64,000 nucleotides of DNA. Origin: Candidatus Competibacteraceae bacterium (lineage in GTDB: Bacteria > Pseudomonadota > Gammaproteobacteria > Competibacterales > Competibacteraceae). This document shows positions 9,166 through 17,746 of the stretch, piece by piece. Each line of letters begins with the position of its first letter. Positions within the stretch are counted from its first letter, which is position 1. The translations under genes and the position numbers were made by a program. The notes below the pieces were generated by a model, which searched no databases, was not told the DNA's origin, and worked only from the letters and a program-made list of their open reading frames with translations. Where the stretch lies: the NCBI GenBank assembly GCA_016712625.1, contig JADJQQ010000001.1, forward strand, positions 62,001 through 126,000. Direction: 5' to 3'.

Positions 9166-10344
9166 ATGCCTGTTGAATGCTTTGACAGCTTTACCGCCAT
9201 TTCGCCGGCCGAATGGAACACTCTTGTCCCCGACTCCAACCCGTTTCTCAGCCATGAGTTTCTAACGGCCCTGGAACGGCATCACTGTGTCGGTGAAGGT
9301 ACCGGCTGGTTACCCCAGCCCGTCGTCTGTCGTGCTGGGGATGGGCGTCTGTTGGGAGCGACGCCTTTGTATCTCAACTTTAACTCCTACGGTGAATTTG
9401 TCTTCGATTGGGGCTGGGCCGAAGCCTTTCGCCGCCAAGGATTCGCCTATTATCCAAAGCTGGTGAGCGCGATCCCCTACACGCCGACCACCAGCCGCCG
9501 GTTGCTGCTGGCTCCCGATCAACCTCAGCCCGATGATACCGCTCGAGCAATCATCGATTTTGTGCTGGAGGAAAGCCAATGCCGGCGGTATTCTTCGGTT
9601 CATTGGCTGTTCCCCACCTCTGAAGACCTACAACCGTTGCAGCAACAGGGCTTCCTACCTCGGCTGGGCTGTCAATTCCACTGGCAGAATTTGAATTATC
9701 GCGATTTTCAAGATTTTCTGGATACGCTGACCGCCAAGCGGCGCAAAAACATCAATCGGGAACGCCGGCTGGTACGAGAAGCCGGCTTGGAGCTACGCTT
9801 GCTGCGCGGTGGGGACCTGAGCGAAGCGCAATGGCATACCGTGCATGCCTTCTACCGCTCCACCTTTCAGCGATTGGGCGGTACCCCCACGCTGACCCTG
9901 CCATTTTTCCTGGAAATCGCCTCTACCTTAAGCGACCGGTTGATCGTGGTATTGGCGCGGATTCACAATCGCGAAGTCGCGGCGGCAATCAGCTTTCGCG
10001 ACCAAACTACGCTTTATGGCCGCCATTGGGGCTGCCGAGCCGATTACGATAGCCTCCATTTCGAAGCTTGCTATTATCAGGGCCTTGAATATTGCATCGA
10101 ACAGGGCCTACGGCGCTTTGAGCCAGGCGCGCAGGGCGAGCATAAAATTCACCGGGGCTTTTTACCGACTTTGACTCATTCCGCTCACTGGATCGCCCAT
10201 CCCAGTTTCCGCCAGGCCATCAGCCAGTTTCTAGCCCAAGAGACCCCCGCGGTGCGCGATTATGCCGCCGAGTTGCTACAACATTCGCCCTATCGGGCCG
10301 AGGTGATACGCGATGCGCCTACCGTGGCTGGACCCACACGATGA
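9166..10344 (+). CDS. FemAB/GNAT-like acyltransferase family protein (COG3146 type)
   Basis: The 392-residue product resembles the peptidogalycan-biosynthesis/FemAB-like family of uncharacterised acyltransferases. It has an N-terminal NPFLSHEFLTALE motif near residue 23, the segment KRRKNINRERRLV near residue 192, and a C-terminal FEPGAQGEHKIHRGF motif near residue 322, which is characteristic of this group. The double GNAT fold of the family suggests acyl or aminoacyl transfer, but the substrate is not known. The ATG at 9166 is preferred because conserved sequence begins just after it; the frame is open further upstream. The 3' end overlaps aat by 32 bases. Neighbouring aat and bpt both transfer amino acids from tRNA, so a related activity is conceivable but is not shown by the sequence. 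Confidence 0.8.
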   Translation: MPVECFDSFTAISPAEWNTLVPDSNPFLSHEFLTALERHHCVGEGTGWLPQPVVCRAGDGRLLGATPLYLNFNSYGEFVFDWGWAEAFRRQGFAYYPKLVSAIPYTPTTSRRLLLAPDQPQPDDTARAIIDFVLEESQCRRYSSVHWLFPTSEDLQPLQQQGFLPRLGCQFHWQNLNYRDFQDFLDTLTAKRRKNINRERRLVREAGLELRLLRGGDLSEAQWHTVHAFYRSTFQRLGGTPTLTLPFFLEIASTLSDRLIVVLARIHNREVAAAISFRDQTTLYGRHWGCRADYDSLHFEACYYQGLEYCIEQGLRRFEPGAQGEHKIHRGFLPTLTHSAHWIAHPSFRQAISQFLAQETPAVRDYAAELLQHSPYRAEVIRDAPTVAGPTR

Positions 10345-11041
10345 CAGCCAGCCTTTTCCGCATCCAGACCGGGCGCTGACGGACCCCGACGGCTTGCTGG
10401 CCGCCGGTGGGAACTTAAGCGCGCGCCGCTTGTTGCGCGCTTATCGGCAGGGTATCTTTCCCTGGTATTCATCGGGCCAACCGATTCTGTGGTGGTCGCC
10501 GGACCCGCGCCTGGTGCTGCTTCCCGAACAGATCAAAGTTTCGCGCAGCTTGCGTAAGACTTTGCGCAAGGGCCAGTTTCACATTACAGTGGATACCAGC
10601 TCTGCGGCGGTCATCGCCAGTTGCGCGGGGCCGCGCGCCGTAAGCCCCGACACCTGGATCACCCCAGAGATGCACCAAGCCTACTGTCGTTTGCATCGGC
10701 TCGGCCATGCCCATTCCGTCGAGACCTGGCATCAGGGCGAATTAGTCGGGGGCTTGTATGGTGTGGCGGTTGGTCGAGTATTCTATGGCGAATCCATGTT
10801 CAGCCTCCTAAGCGACGCCTCTAAAGTCGCATTGGTCTGGTTGGCGGCCCAATTGAGACGCTGGGAATTTGCGGTGATCGATTGTCAGGTACGGACCGAT
10901 CACCTCGTAAGTCTGGGAGCGGTCGAAATCCCTCGCCCTACCTTCTTAAAATTATTGCAATGTTACTGCCCGCTGCCCGGTCAGGAAGGCCATTGGCAAT
11001 TCGATCCCGACCTGCTCAGCGATTTGCGCGCGCGACCATGA
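10313..11041 (+). CDS. aat: Leucyl/phenylalanyl-tRNA--protein transferase
   Basis: Aat adds leucine or phenylalanine from aminoacyl-tRNA to proteins with N-terminal Lys or Arg, creating an N-degron for ClpS/ClpAP. The 242-residue product has the family's typical features: FPHPDRALTDPDGLLAAGG near residue 14, the FPWYSSGQPILWWSPDPR block at about residues 46-63, VGGLYGVAVGRVFYGESMFS near residue 143, and FAVIDCQV near residue 184. It overlaps the upstream gene by 32 bases and the downstream bpt by an ATGA, so the three genes are probably co-transcribed. No anomaly is seen. The pairing with bpt is the usual arrangement in gammaproteobacteria such as Pseudomonas. Confidence 0.96.
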   Translation: MRLPWLDPHDDSQPFPHPDRALTDPDGLLAAGGNLSARRLLRAYRQGIFPWYSSGQPILWWSPDPRLVLLPEQIKVSRSLRKTLRKGQFHITVDTSSAAVIASCAGPRAVSPDTWITPEMHQAYCRLHRLGHAHSVETWHQGELVGGLYGVAVGRVFYGESMFSLLSDASKVALVWLAAQLRRWEFAVIDCQVRTDHLVSLGAVEIPRPTFLKLLQCYCPLPGQEGHWQFDPDLLSDLRARP

Positions 11042-11763
11042 GCGACCTCCGCGATTCTCTGTACGATCTCCGGATGTTCTTAACGACCGACTACCCTTGT
11101 AGCTATTTGCCAGGCCAGCAGGCTCGCAATCTGGTCGCCGACCCGACAGCCGCTGACGCACGACTGTATACCCAACTGGCGCAACTGGGATTTCGGCGCA
11201 GCGGCGATCACATTTACCGTCCGCACTGCCGCGACTGTGTGGCGTGTCGGTCGCTACGGATTCCGGTCGAGCAGTTTCAACCCAATCGTTCGCAGCGCCG
11301 GATTTGGGACCGCAATCAAGACCTTGCAGTTCAAATGATCGAAGCGGAATTCAAGGAGGAGCACTTCGATTTATACGCCCGCTATCTAGGCGCCCGACAT
11401 GCTGGCGGCGGCATGGATCCCGCCAATCCAGAAAACTATTGGTCGTTCATCGCCTCGCGCTGGAGCCCAACGGCATTGGGCGAATTTCGCCGTGGGCAAC
11501 AATTAGTGGCAGTCGCCGTGATCGACCGTTTGGACAATGGGCTATCGGCTGTCTATACCTTTTTTGATTCATTGGAAGAAAACCGTAGTCTGGGCACTTT
11601 CGCAATTCTGTGGCAGATCGCCGAGGCAAAGCAACTACAGCTAAAATGGCTCTACTTGGGTTACTGGATCGAACAATGCGCTAAAATGGCTTATAAATCC
11701 CGCTTCAAACCACATGAAATCTTCGCTATTGAGCATTGGGGTTGGTTGAAATCAGATGATTAA
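11038..11763 (+). CDS. bpt: Aspartate/glutamate leucyltransferase (Bpt/Ate family)
   Basis: This enzyme transfers leucine (or arginine in ATE1 relatives) to proteins with N-terminal Asp or Glu, feeding the same N-degron pathway as Aat. The ATG at 11038 overlaps the aat stop (ATGA) and gives 241 residues, the normal bacterial length. Visible features are the N-terminal CSYLPGQQARNL segment, the cysteine-rich CRDCVACRSLRIPV near residue 65, the GGGMDPANPENYWSF block near residue 122, and the C-terminal YLGYWIEQCAKMAYKSRF segment near residue 205. The frame is open upstream into aat, but that part is a shadow. Bacterial members with this two-gene layout are usually annotated as Bpt-type leucyltransferases. 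Confidence 0.94.
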   Translation: MSDLRDSLYDLRMFLTTDYPCSYLPGQQARNLVADPTAADARLYTQLAQLGFRRSGDHIYRPHCRDCVACRSLRIPVEQFQPNRSQRRIWDRNQDLAVQMIEAEFKEEHFDLYARYLGARHAGGGMDPANPENYWSFIASRWSPTALGEFRRGQQLVAVAVIDRLDNGLSAVYTFFDSLEENRSLGTFAILWQIAEAKQLQLKWLYLGYWIEQCAKMAYKSRFKPHEIFAIEHWGWLKSDD

Positions 11764-11782
11764 CCCTATCAGGATCGCATGC

Positions 11783-12757
11783 ATGAGCAAATCGCTTCGT
11801 TATTATTTTCAGTGCGTCGTCTTAGGCACTGCCTGCATCGCACAAGCTGCCCCAATTGATGAACGATCAGCCAATTCACCAACACAATACGCGGAGCAGG
11901 CCAATAAAAAAACGGTTGGCATCCTTGCTGAGGGAATCAATGGTACCGCCACTCATATCGCAGCGGATATGGCCACGGTCATGGACAGTGATGATTCACG
12001 CATTTTAGCGATCATCGGCAAAGGCTCCATCCAAAATATCGATGATCTACTACATTTAAAAGGCATCGATATGGCTATCGTGCAATTGGATGTGTTGGAA
12101 CATCTAAAACGGACAAGTGCTTATAAAGATATTGATAAGCGAATCAATTATATTACCAAGCTATATAATGAAGAATTTCATCTTTTAGCCGGCCCTGAAA
12201 TAACCCAATTGAACCAACTGGCAAACCGCAAGGTCAATTTCGATGTCAAAAGCAGCGGCACCGCCATCACGGCTGCTTTACTATTCGAGACCTTAAAGGT
12301 CTCCGTAGAACCGACTTATTTTGACCAAACCACTGCATTAGAAAAGCTTAAAATCGGTGAAATTGCCGCATTAGCTTATGTGACTGGGAAGCCCGCCTCT
12401 TTATTCGAAAAAATCCCGGTGACTGATAAACTCCATTTCTTAGCCGTTGATCATACACCCAATCTGTTAGAAACCTATCTACCCAGTTCCCTCAATAACA
12501 AAGATTATCCAAGCTTGATACAAGATAAACAGGATATCAAAACAATTGCTGTCAGCTCTATTCTAGCAGTATACAGTTGGAAATCTTATTACAATCGTTA
12601 TCAAAAAATAGCTAATTTTACGATTAATTTTTTTAATCACTTCAACGCTTTTCAGCCAGTGGGCCGACATCCAAAATGGCAAGAAGTCAACTTCTCAGCC
12701 AACGTGCCAGGATGGACTAGATTTCCTCCAGCACAAGAATGGCTTGAGCACCATTGA
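11783..12757 (+). CDS. Orphan TAXI-family solute-binding protein
   Basis: The 324-residue product has a Sec signal peptide (basic start MSKSLRYY, hydrophobic core, AQA-A cleavage region). The mature part is like TAXI receptors of TRAP transporters and NMT1-type periplasmic binding proteins. Family-like segments are GTATHIAADMATVM near residue 60, the DMAIVQLDVLEHL stretch near residue 99, LANRKVNFDVKSSGTAITA near residue 150, and LKIGEIAALAYVTGKP near residue 192. The start at 11783 has an AGGA eight bases upstream; an ATG at 11756 overlapping bpt is possible. No TRAP membrane subunits (DctM/DctQ) lie nearby, so it may serve a distant transporter or act as a sensor. It is noticeably more AT-rich than aat-bpt and converges on the next gene with only 10 bases between stops. 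Confidence 0.72.
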   Translation: MSKSLRYYFQCVVLGTACIAQAAPIDERSANSPTQYAEQANKKTVGILAEGINGTATHIAADMATVMDSDDSRILAIIGKGSIQNIDDLLHLKGIDMAIVQLDVLEHLKRTSAYKDIDKRINYITKLYNEEFHLLAGPEITQLNQLANRKVNFDVKSSGTAITAALLFETLKVSVEPTYFDQTTALEKLKIGEIAALAYVTGKPASLFEKIPVTDKLHFLAVDHTPNLLETYLPSSLNNKDYPSLIQDKQDIKTIAVSSILAVYSWKSYYNRYQKIANFTINFFNHFNAFQPVGRHPKWQEVNFSANVPGWTRFPPAQEWLEHH

Positions 12758-12767
12758 TTGATTATTT

Positions 12768-14906
12768 TTACTCGGCTGATTCAGGCATCTTACTTCTCAA
12801 TTCCTGAAGCTGATAAGAATCTCCTTCTGTATAGCCTGCTGCCTTAGCTCTTAGGTACCACTCCGCCGCTTTGGCTGGATCATCACGAAAGCCTTTTACG
12901 CCTAGATTGGCAAGCGCGGCCGGGTCATAGGTTTTAGCAACCGCAGCCATTGCCTCAGGATAACCGAGCTTAACCGCCTCTTGATAAAAGAGCCGTGCTG
13001 AAACAATATCCCCGCGCCTTAAAAAGCTATCACCCTTATTCATATAGAACACAATCAATTGATTGTCGACCTTAGGCTTTATAACGGGAGCCAAAGTGGG
13101 GGTAGTCTTCTCCTGAGCTGGTGGTGACAGATCCTGCTTTAAGCTTATCTTCGCCGGATCAGCTCCCGGTGGAGGGGTGGATTCAGTTGAACCATCACGC
13201 TGATGAACGGCTGATGCTGGCGGAGGGCTAGGCTGGGAGGGCTCAATTCCAGTGGCGGCGACTGGGGCCTGAGCGGTCTGCTTGGCATCAACCTTGGTTG
13301 ATGAGCTCAATGAGGGATTAGTATCGGATTTCGATTCCGACGCTGGCGCTTGATAATCCTGTGCGCTATTGGGCGCCGGGCTTATAACAGGACCCGGTGC
13401 TAAGGCAGCCGGCGCAGGGACTTGAAGTGAGGAAGGAGGTTGCGCGGCGGAAGTATGATCCGGTGCTTTATTAAACAGGTAAGCACTTCCAAGGCCCCCT
13501 AATAACCCAGCCAATAATGCAAAAAACACAAGCGATAAAAACTGTATTTTATTCGAATGCAGAAGATTTAAAGATTTTTTCTCCTGTTTATACTCAGTTG
13601 ATCGTGAACCGGCTACGACTTTATCTTGAAGCTCTTCCTCCATTATTTTTTCGACCAGATCTTTCCTTGATTCTGTATTTTTCTGTGAGAGCTTCCCTGC
13701 GTTTACAGGAGACTTAACCTTATTAAGGTTTGATTTTGTAAAAGAAAGAGTAGCAACAGGGTAGTCAGTAAAACTTTGTAAAATTGGATCATTGACAGTT
13801 TGATCCAAACTCTTTCCGTTCTCCTTAGGCAACAATAATCCATCAACGATTTCTTTAGCTTTATCACTAGTATTAATTTCATCCAACCCTGATAAATTAT
13901 CCAATTTAATAGATTGATGTTTTTCAAAAAAAATAGTCTTATCCAGCGCCGTTTCCTCTAAAACCCCCTCATCCAGTACTGTTTTATCTAGCACTGTTTC
14001 ATCCAATACCGCCTTATCGAATAGCACATCATCATAATTTTTAGGCGGGACTTTGCGAGAGATTAATGGATCTCTTTCCTGCATCATCAGCTCATTTGCA
14101 GCCTCACTGACTGAATCAATTGATATTGATTTCTCTCCATCAAGTTGTGCTATCACTAATGCTCTTTCACAAAGCGCATTAATTAAACGCGGAATACCTC
14201 CTGTATACCTTGCTATCTTTTTAATCACCGTAGGTGAAAATAAAGATTCAAAATCTACAATATCAGAATTTTTAATTTGTCGTGAAACATAGGCCGCAAT
14301 ATCTTCAACAGCCAATGGTTCTAGGCGAACTTGAGTAATATCCACCGAGAGAGCATGTTGATTTCTAACTTTTTCTAGTAATAATTCCAGCATGGGCGTT
14401 CCGCTAAGGACAAGGCGTAGCGCACAGCCATCAAGCTCTAAATTATATAATGCAATTAATTGACTTAAGACATCCTCACCCAGATGATGTGCATCATCAA
14501 TGACTAAAACTATATTAATTCCTTTCTGAGAATTAGCTATCAGAAATTGCTTTAATTCAGCAAGCTGAGTGGGCAAGTAATTTTCAGTAGTGTTAATCTC
14601 TAATTTATCACAAATAACCGCAATCAAATTTTCATAATCGAGATTTGTCGAATAACAACAAATAAATATTAAATTTTTTGGCGCCTCATTTTCCAATTTA
14701 TGCAATAAAAAACTCTTGCCAATGCCGGCTTCGCCCGTCAGGGTAAAAATACCACTCGCTTGGTTAATACGTTTTGATAATTCAGTATATGCATTAGAAG
14801 ATGTCTTATTTAAGAAAATAAATTCCGATTCATTGACACTAAAAATTTTACGGCGCGCCCCAAGGGGATGCTGGTTATTTTGTTGGATATCGGAAAAATC
14901 GCTCAT
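12768..14906 (-). CDS. ExeA-like AAA ATPase with membrane anchor and Sel1-type C-terminus
   Basis: The 712-residue protein begins with an AAA_22/ExeA-type ATPase: Walker A GEAGIGKS at 58-65, Walker B VLVIDDAHH at 133-141, a sensor-like LRLVLSGTP at 163-171, and RYTGGIPRLINALCERAL at 233-250. This domain is found in ExeA (type II secretion) and MshM. Residues 294-324 are six near-identical pentapeptide units of the VLDET/VLDKT kind. A long polar linker leads to one transmembrane segment at about 455-477, then a Pro/Ala-rich periplasmic stretch (485-610) and a short Sel1/TPR-like C-terminus with FYQEAVKLGYPEAM and KAAEWYLRAKAAGY. The ATPase is therefore cytoplasmic and the repeat domain periplasmic. 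No secretion or pilus genes are adjacent. The gene is AT-rich. Function is not known; peptidoglycan-linked assembly or a secretion accessory role is inference from ExeA. Confidence 0.75.
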   Translation of the reverse strand: MSDFSDIQQNNQHPLGARRKIFSVNESEFIFLNKTSSNAYTELSKRINQASGIFTLTGEAGIGKSFLLHKLENEAPKNLIFICCYSTNLDYENLIAVICDKLEINTTENYLPTQLAELKQFLIANSQKGINIVLVIDDAHHLGEDVLSQLIALYNLELDGCALRLVLSGTPMLELLLEKVRNQHALSVDITQVRLEPLAVEDIAAYVSRQIKNSDIVDFESLFSPTVIKKIARYTGGIPRLINALCERALVIAQLDGEKSISIDSVSEAANELMMQERDPLISRKVPPKNYDDVLFDKAVLDETVLDKTVLDEGVLEETALDKTIFFEKHQSIKLDNLSGLDEINTSDKAKEIVDGLLLPKENGKSLDQTVNDPILQSFTDYPVATLSFTKSNLNKVKSPVNAGKLSQKNTESRKDLVEKIMEEELQDKVVAGSRSTEYKQEKKSLNLLHSNKIQFLSLVFFALLAGLLGGLGSAYLFNKAPDHTSAAQPPSSLQVPAPAALAPGPVISPAPNSAQDYQAPASESKSDTNPSLSSSTKVDAKQTAQAPVAATGIEPSQPSPPPASAVHQRDGSTESTPPPGADPAKISLKQDLSPPAQEKTTPTLAPVIKPKVDNQLIVFYMNKGDSFLRRGDIVSARLFYQEAVKLGYPEAMAAVAKTYDPAALANLGVKGFRDDPAKAAEWYLRAKAAGYTEGDSYQLQELRSKMPESAE
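13935..14009 (-). repeat. In-frame 15-bp tandem repeats encoding VLDET-like pentapeptides
   Basis: Within the ExeA-like ATPase gene, five consecutive 15-base units encode VLDET, VLDKT, VLDEG, VLEET and ALDKT, preceded by a diverged VLFDKA. The units keep the Leu-acidic-charged-Thr pattern, so selection or recent slippage duplication has acted on them. Confidence 0.8.
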
Positions 14907-15218
14907 CAGCTAACACGTCTTGGTTTATTCATTATCCAAAATGGCGCTACCACTCAAAAACTAACAAAACAAAAAAACCGCGCCATTCTTGTGAAGAATA
15001 TCACATTTTATGGCCCAGCCATGAAATTAGCCGCTTCAGGTGATTGTAGCTATTTGTGCCTGCCGTAATGGACTGGCCGTATATTTATAATTTTATTCGC
15101 TTTGATCTTAGCGAATCTGTAAGCAATTATAGGCTTAGTTTTAAAACGCTCTTCCAAAAACCATCACCTTGTTTATTCGCTACACCCCGCTGGGGTTACA
15201 GCGGGGGATCGTCACGAA
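14907..15218. other. Intergenic region downstream of cstA-ybdD
   Basis: About 310 bases lie between ybdD and the ExeA-like ATPase gene, both on the minus strand. The region holds the hairpin at 15185-15206 (listed separately) and should hold the promoter of the ATPase gene. No gene-like open frame or RNA gene was recognised. Confidence 0.45.
15185..15206 (-). terminator. Candidate terminator hairpin after ybdD
   Basis: A perfect 8-bp stem CCCCGCTG/CAGCGGGG with a 6-base loop lies 13 bases beyond the ybdD stop. There is no uridine tract on the minus strand after it, so it is a strong hairpin but not a textbook intrinsic terminator. Confidence 0.45.
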
Positions 15219-15473
15219 TTAACAGCAGCGCGGTCCCGCCTTGGCATAGCGGCGGTCGATGGCGAACCGGAAAAATTCCTTCTCGCTCATCGGTGGCACA
15301 TCAGGGTGAATGTGCCGATGCCGGGCCAGATAAGCCGCATAATCCGGCGCGCCGATGATACGCCGTAGCGCCTGATTGAATCGCGCAAGGCGCTGCAACC
15401 AGGTTTTCGCGCCAGCAGCCGGTTGATCGGGGTCAGCCAGCGCGCTTACCGACTTTTTAGTGTGAGGTTGCAT
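15219..15473 (-). CDS. ybdD: YbdD/YjiX family small protein (DUF466)
   Basis: This 84-residue protein belongs to the small family encoded beside cstA/btsT carbon-starvation transporters. It has the typical pattern of a predicted helical start, then DYAAYLARHRHIHPDVPPMS at about residues 44-63 and EKEFFRFAIDRRY near the C-terminus. The start chosen is the ATG at 15473, inside the last 17 bases of cstA, which fits the family length; the frame is open further upstream but only as a shadow of cstA. The product is thought to support the neighbouring transporter, though its biochemical role is unclear. It ends with an unusual CC dipeptide. Confidence 0.88.
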   Translation of the reverse strand: MQPHTKKSVSALADPDQPAAGAKTWLQRLARFNQALRRIIGAPDYAAYLARHRHIHPDVPPMSEKEFFRFAIDRRYAKAGPRCC

Positions 15474-17535
15474 AGTCGACTCCTGGGTCTCTAGCCTTAT
15501 AGTCGCTTTCCCTGATGGTCGGAGCGGGATTGCGGATCGCTCGTAACGACATCCGAATCGCAAACACCGCCATGGCGATCACCAGCGCGACGAATAAGGC
15601 GGTAATGGTGCCACAGAGATAGTTATTGAATGCCACCCGCTGCATATCGGCGATGCTTTTGGCCGGCGCGATGATGGTCCCGGCGGCGGCCGCGTCGCTG
15701 TATTTTTGGGCGATGGCGAAGAAACCGACCGGCAGCGGCGAAAACACCTTCTGCCAGCCCGCGGACATGGTACAGATCAGCAACCAAGCAGTTGGAACCA
15801 GCGTTACCCAGATATAGCGCTCCCGTTTCATCTTGATCAGCACCGTGGTGCAGAGCAATAGCGCAATTCCCGCCAGCATCTGGTTACCGATGCCAAACAA
15901 CGGCCAAATGGTATTGACCCCGCCCAGCGGATCGACCGTGCCCTGGTAGACAAAATAACCCCACATCGACACGCACAGCACCGTGGCGACGACGTTCGCC
16001 AGCACCGATTTAGTTTCGCCCAACGGTTCGTACACGGTGCCGAGCAAATCCTGAATCATGAAGCGTCCGGCGCGGGTACCGGCATCCACGGCGGTCAGGA
16101 TGAACAGCGCCTCGAACAAGATGGCAAAGTGATACCAGAAGGCTTGCAGCGCCTTACCACCAACCGCCGCCGACATGATCTGCGCCATGCCGACAGCCAG
16201 GGTGGGCGCGCCACCAGCCCGGTTAAGAATGCTGTGCTCGCCGATGTCCTTGGCGGTTTGGGTAATCATCTCCGGCGTGATCGCCCAACCCCACTGGGTG
16301 ATGACCTCGGATGCTTTTTCGACCGTGTTGCCGATGACCGCCACCGGGCTGTTCATGGCGAAGTAGATGCCTGGATCGAGCACGCAAGCCGCCGTCAGGG
16401 CCATGATGGCGACGAAAGATTCGGTCAACATCCCGCCGTAACCGACGAAACGGGCGTGCGATTCGCGTTCGATCATCTTCGGTGTGGTGCCGGAGGAGAT
16501 CAGTGCGTGGAATCCCGATACCGCGCCGCAAGCGATGGTGATGAATAAGAACGGGAACAGGGTGCCGGAAAAGACTGGCCCACTGCCATCGATGAAGCGT
16601 GTCACCGCCGGCATCTTGAGATCGGGAGCGACGATGTAAATACCGAGCGCTAGCGCCACCACCACGCCGATTTTAAGGAAAGTGGACAGATAGTCGCGCG
16701 GGGCCAGCAGCAGCCAGACCGGCAACATCGACGCCACCGCGCCGTAAATGATGATCGCCCAGGCCAGTTGCGGAGCGGTGTAGGTGAACAGCGGGCCAAG
16801 CGTGGCGTCGGCGGCGACATGCTCGCCGTACCAGATCGCCAACAGCAACACGATGACGCCGAAGGCGGACGCTTCACCGATCTTGCCCGGCCGCAGATAG
16901 CGCATGTAGATGCCCATGAACATGGCCAGCGGAATCGTCGCCGCCACCGTGAAGGTACCCCACGGACTTTCACCGAGCGCCTTGACCACGATCAGGCCAA
17001 GCGCGGCCAAAATAATGATCATGATGGCCAGCGTGCCGACCAGGGCAATGCCGCCGGCTACCGGCCCCATTTCCATTTTGACCATCTCGCCGAGCGAACG
17101 GCCATCGCGGCGCATAGAGCAGAACAACACCATGAAATCCTGCACCGCGCCGGCGATGATGACGCCAGCCAGAATCCAGATGGTGCTGGGCAGATACCCC
17201 ATCTGCGCGGCCAGCACCGGCCCGACCAGCGGCCCACCGCCAGCAATGGCGGCAAAATGGTGGCCATAGAGCACCCACTTATTGGTCGGGACGTAATCGA
17301 GGCCATCATTGCGACTGACCGCCGGCGTCATGCGGGTATCGTCGAGCCGCAAAACCTGCTCGGCGATGAATTTGCTGTAAAAGCGATAGCCGATGAAGTA
17401 AATGCAGAGGGCGGCGGTCACCAGCCAGACCGAACTGACCGTTTCACCGCGATTGAGAGCGACCGCGCCGAGCGCAAAAGCGCCGAGCACCGCCACCAGA
17501 AACCAACCGAGATAGGATAGCAACTTATTATTCAT
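15457..17535 (-). CDS. cstA: Carbon starvation protein CstA family transporter
   Basis: The 692-residue polytopic inner-membrane protein is full length for CstA/BtsT transporters, which take up pyruvate or peptides when carbon is scarce. Family hallmarks are the N-terminal YVPTNKWVLYGHHFAAIAGG segment near residue 82, GPVLAAQMGYLPSTIWIL near residue 104, VSGFHALISSGTTPK near residue 341, and a dense series of hydrophobic helices throughout. It overlaps ybdD at its 3' end. The upstream gap of about 210 bases to the RND gene should contain its promoter; no cAMP-receptor site was placed. Substrate (pyruvate versus peptide) cannot be told from sequence reading. Confidence 0.94.
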   Translation of the reverse strand: MNNKLLSYLGWFLVAVLGAFALGAVALNRGETVSSVWLVTAALCIYFIGYRFYSKFIAEQVLRLDDTRMTPAVSRNDGLDYVPTNKWVLYGHHFAAIAGGGPLVGPVLAAQMGYLPSTIWILAGVIIAGAVQDFMVLFCSMRRDGRSLGEMVKMEMGPVAGGIALVGTLAIMIIILAALGLIVVKALGESPWGTFTVAATIPLAMFMGIYMRYLRPGKIGEASAFGVIVLLLAIWYGEHVAADATLGPLFTYTAPQLAWAIIIYGAVASMLPVWLLLAPRDYLSTFLKIGVVVALALGIYIVAPDLKMPAVTRFIDGSGPVFSGTLFPFLFITIACGAVSGFHALISSGTTPKMIERESHARFVGYGGMLTESFVAIMALTAACVLDPGIYFAMNSPVAVIGNTVEKASEVITQWGWAITPEMITQTAKDIGEHSILNRAGGAPTLAVGMAQIMSAAVGGKALQAFWYHFAILFEALFILTAVDAGTRAGRFMIQDLLGTVYEPLGETKSVLANVVATVLCVSMWGYFVYQGTVDPLGGVNTIWPLFGIGNQMLAGIALLLCTTVLIKMKRERYIWVTLVPTAWLLICTMSAGWQKVFSPLPVGFFAIAQKYSDAAAAGTIIAPAKSIADMQRVAFNNYLCGTITALFVALVIAMAVFAIRMSLRAIRNPAPTIRESDYKARDPGVDYATSH

Positions 17536-17746
17536 AGACTAGATCATCTCCCGCCTTCCATTGCAACAATGAAATGGATTGCATTTTCCAACCAGTCCAA
17601 GGCCACAATCGAAACCGAGGGTTGATTCTGGCCTTGGAGCGTCGGAAGCCAGTCTGGGCCGGGTGGCGACCCCAAGCACCCAACGGCGTCGCTGACCGAT
17701 CCTGAATTGAGTATAGCTCCAAACCTTGAGCTAAAATTTTGAGAAA

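Noticed and set aside
16768..17520. Long 250-codon plus-strand open frame
   Set aside because: It is antisense to cstA, rich in His/Arg/Asp and without any recognisable domain; cstA is unmistakable on the other strand.
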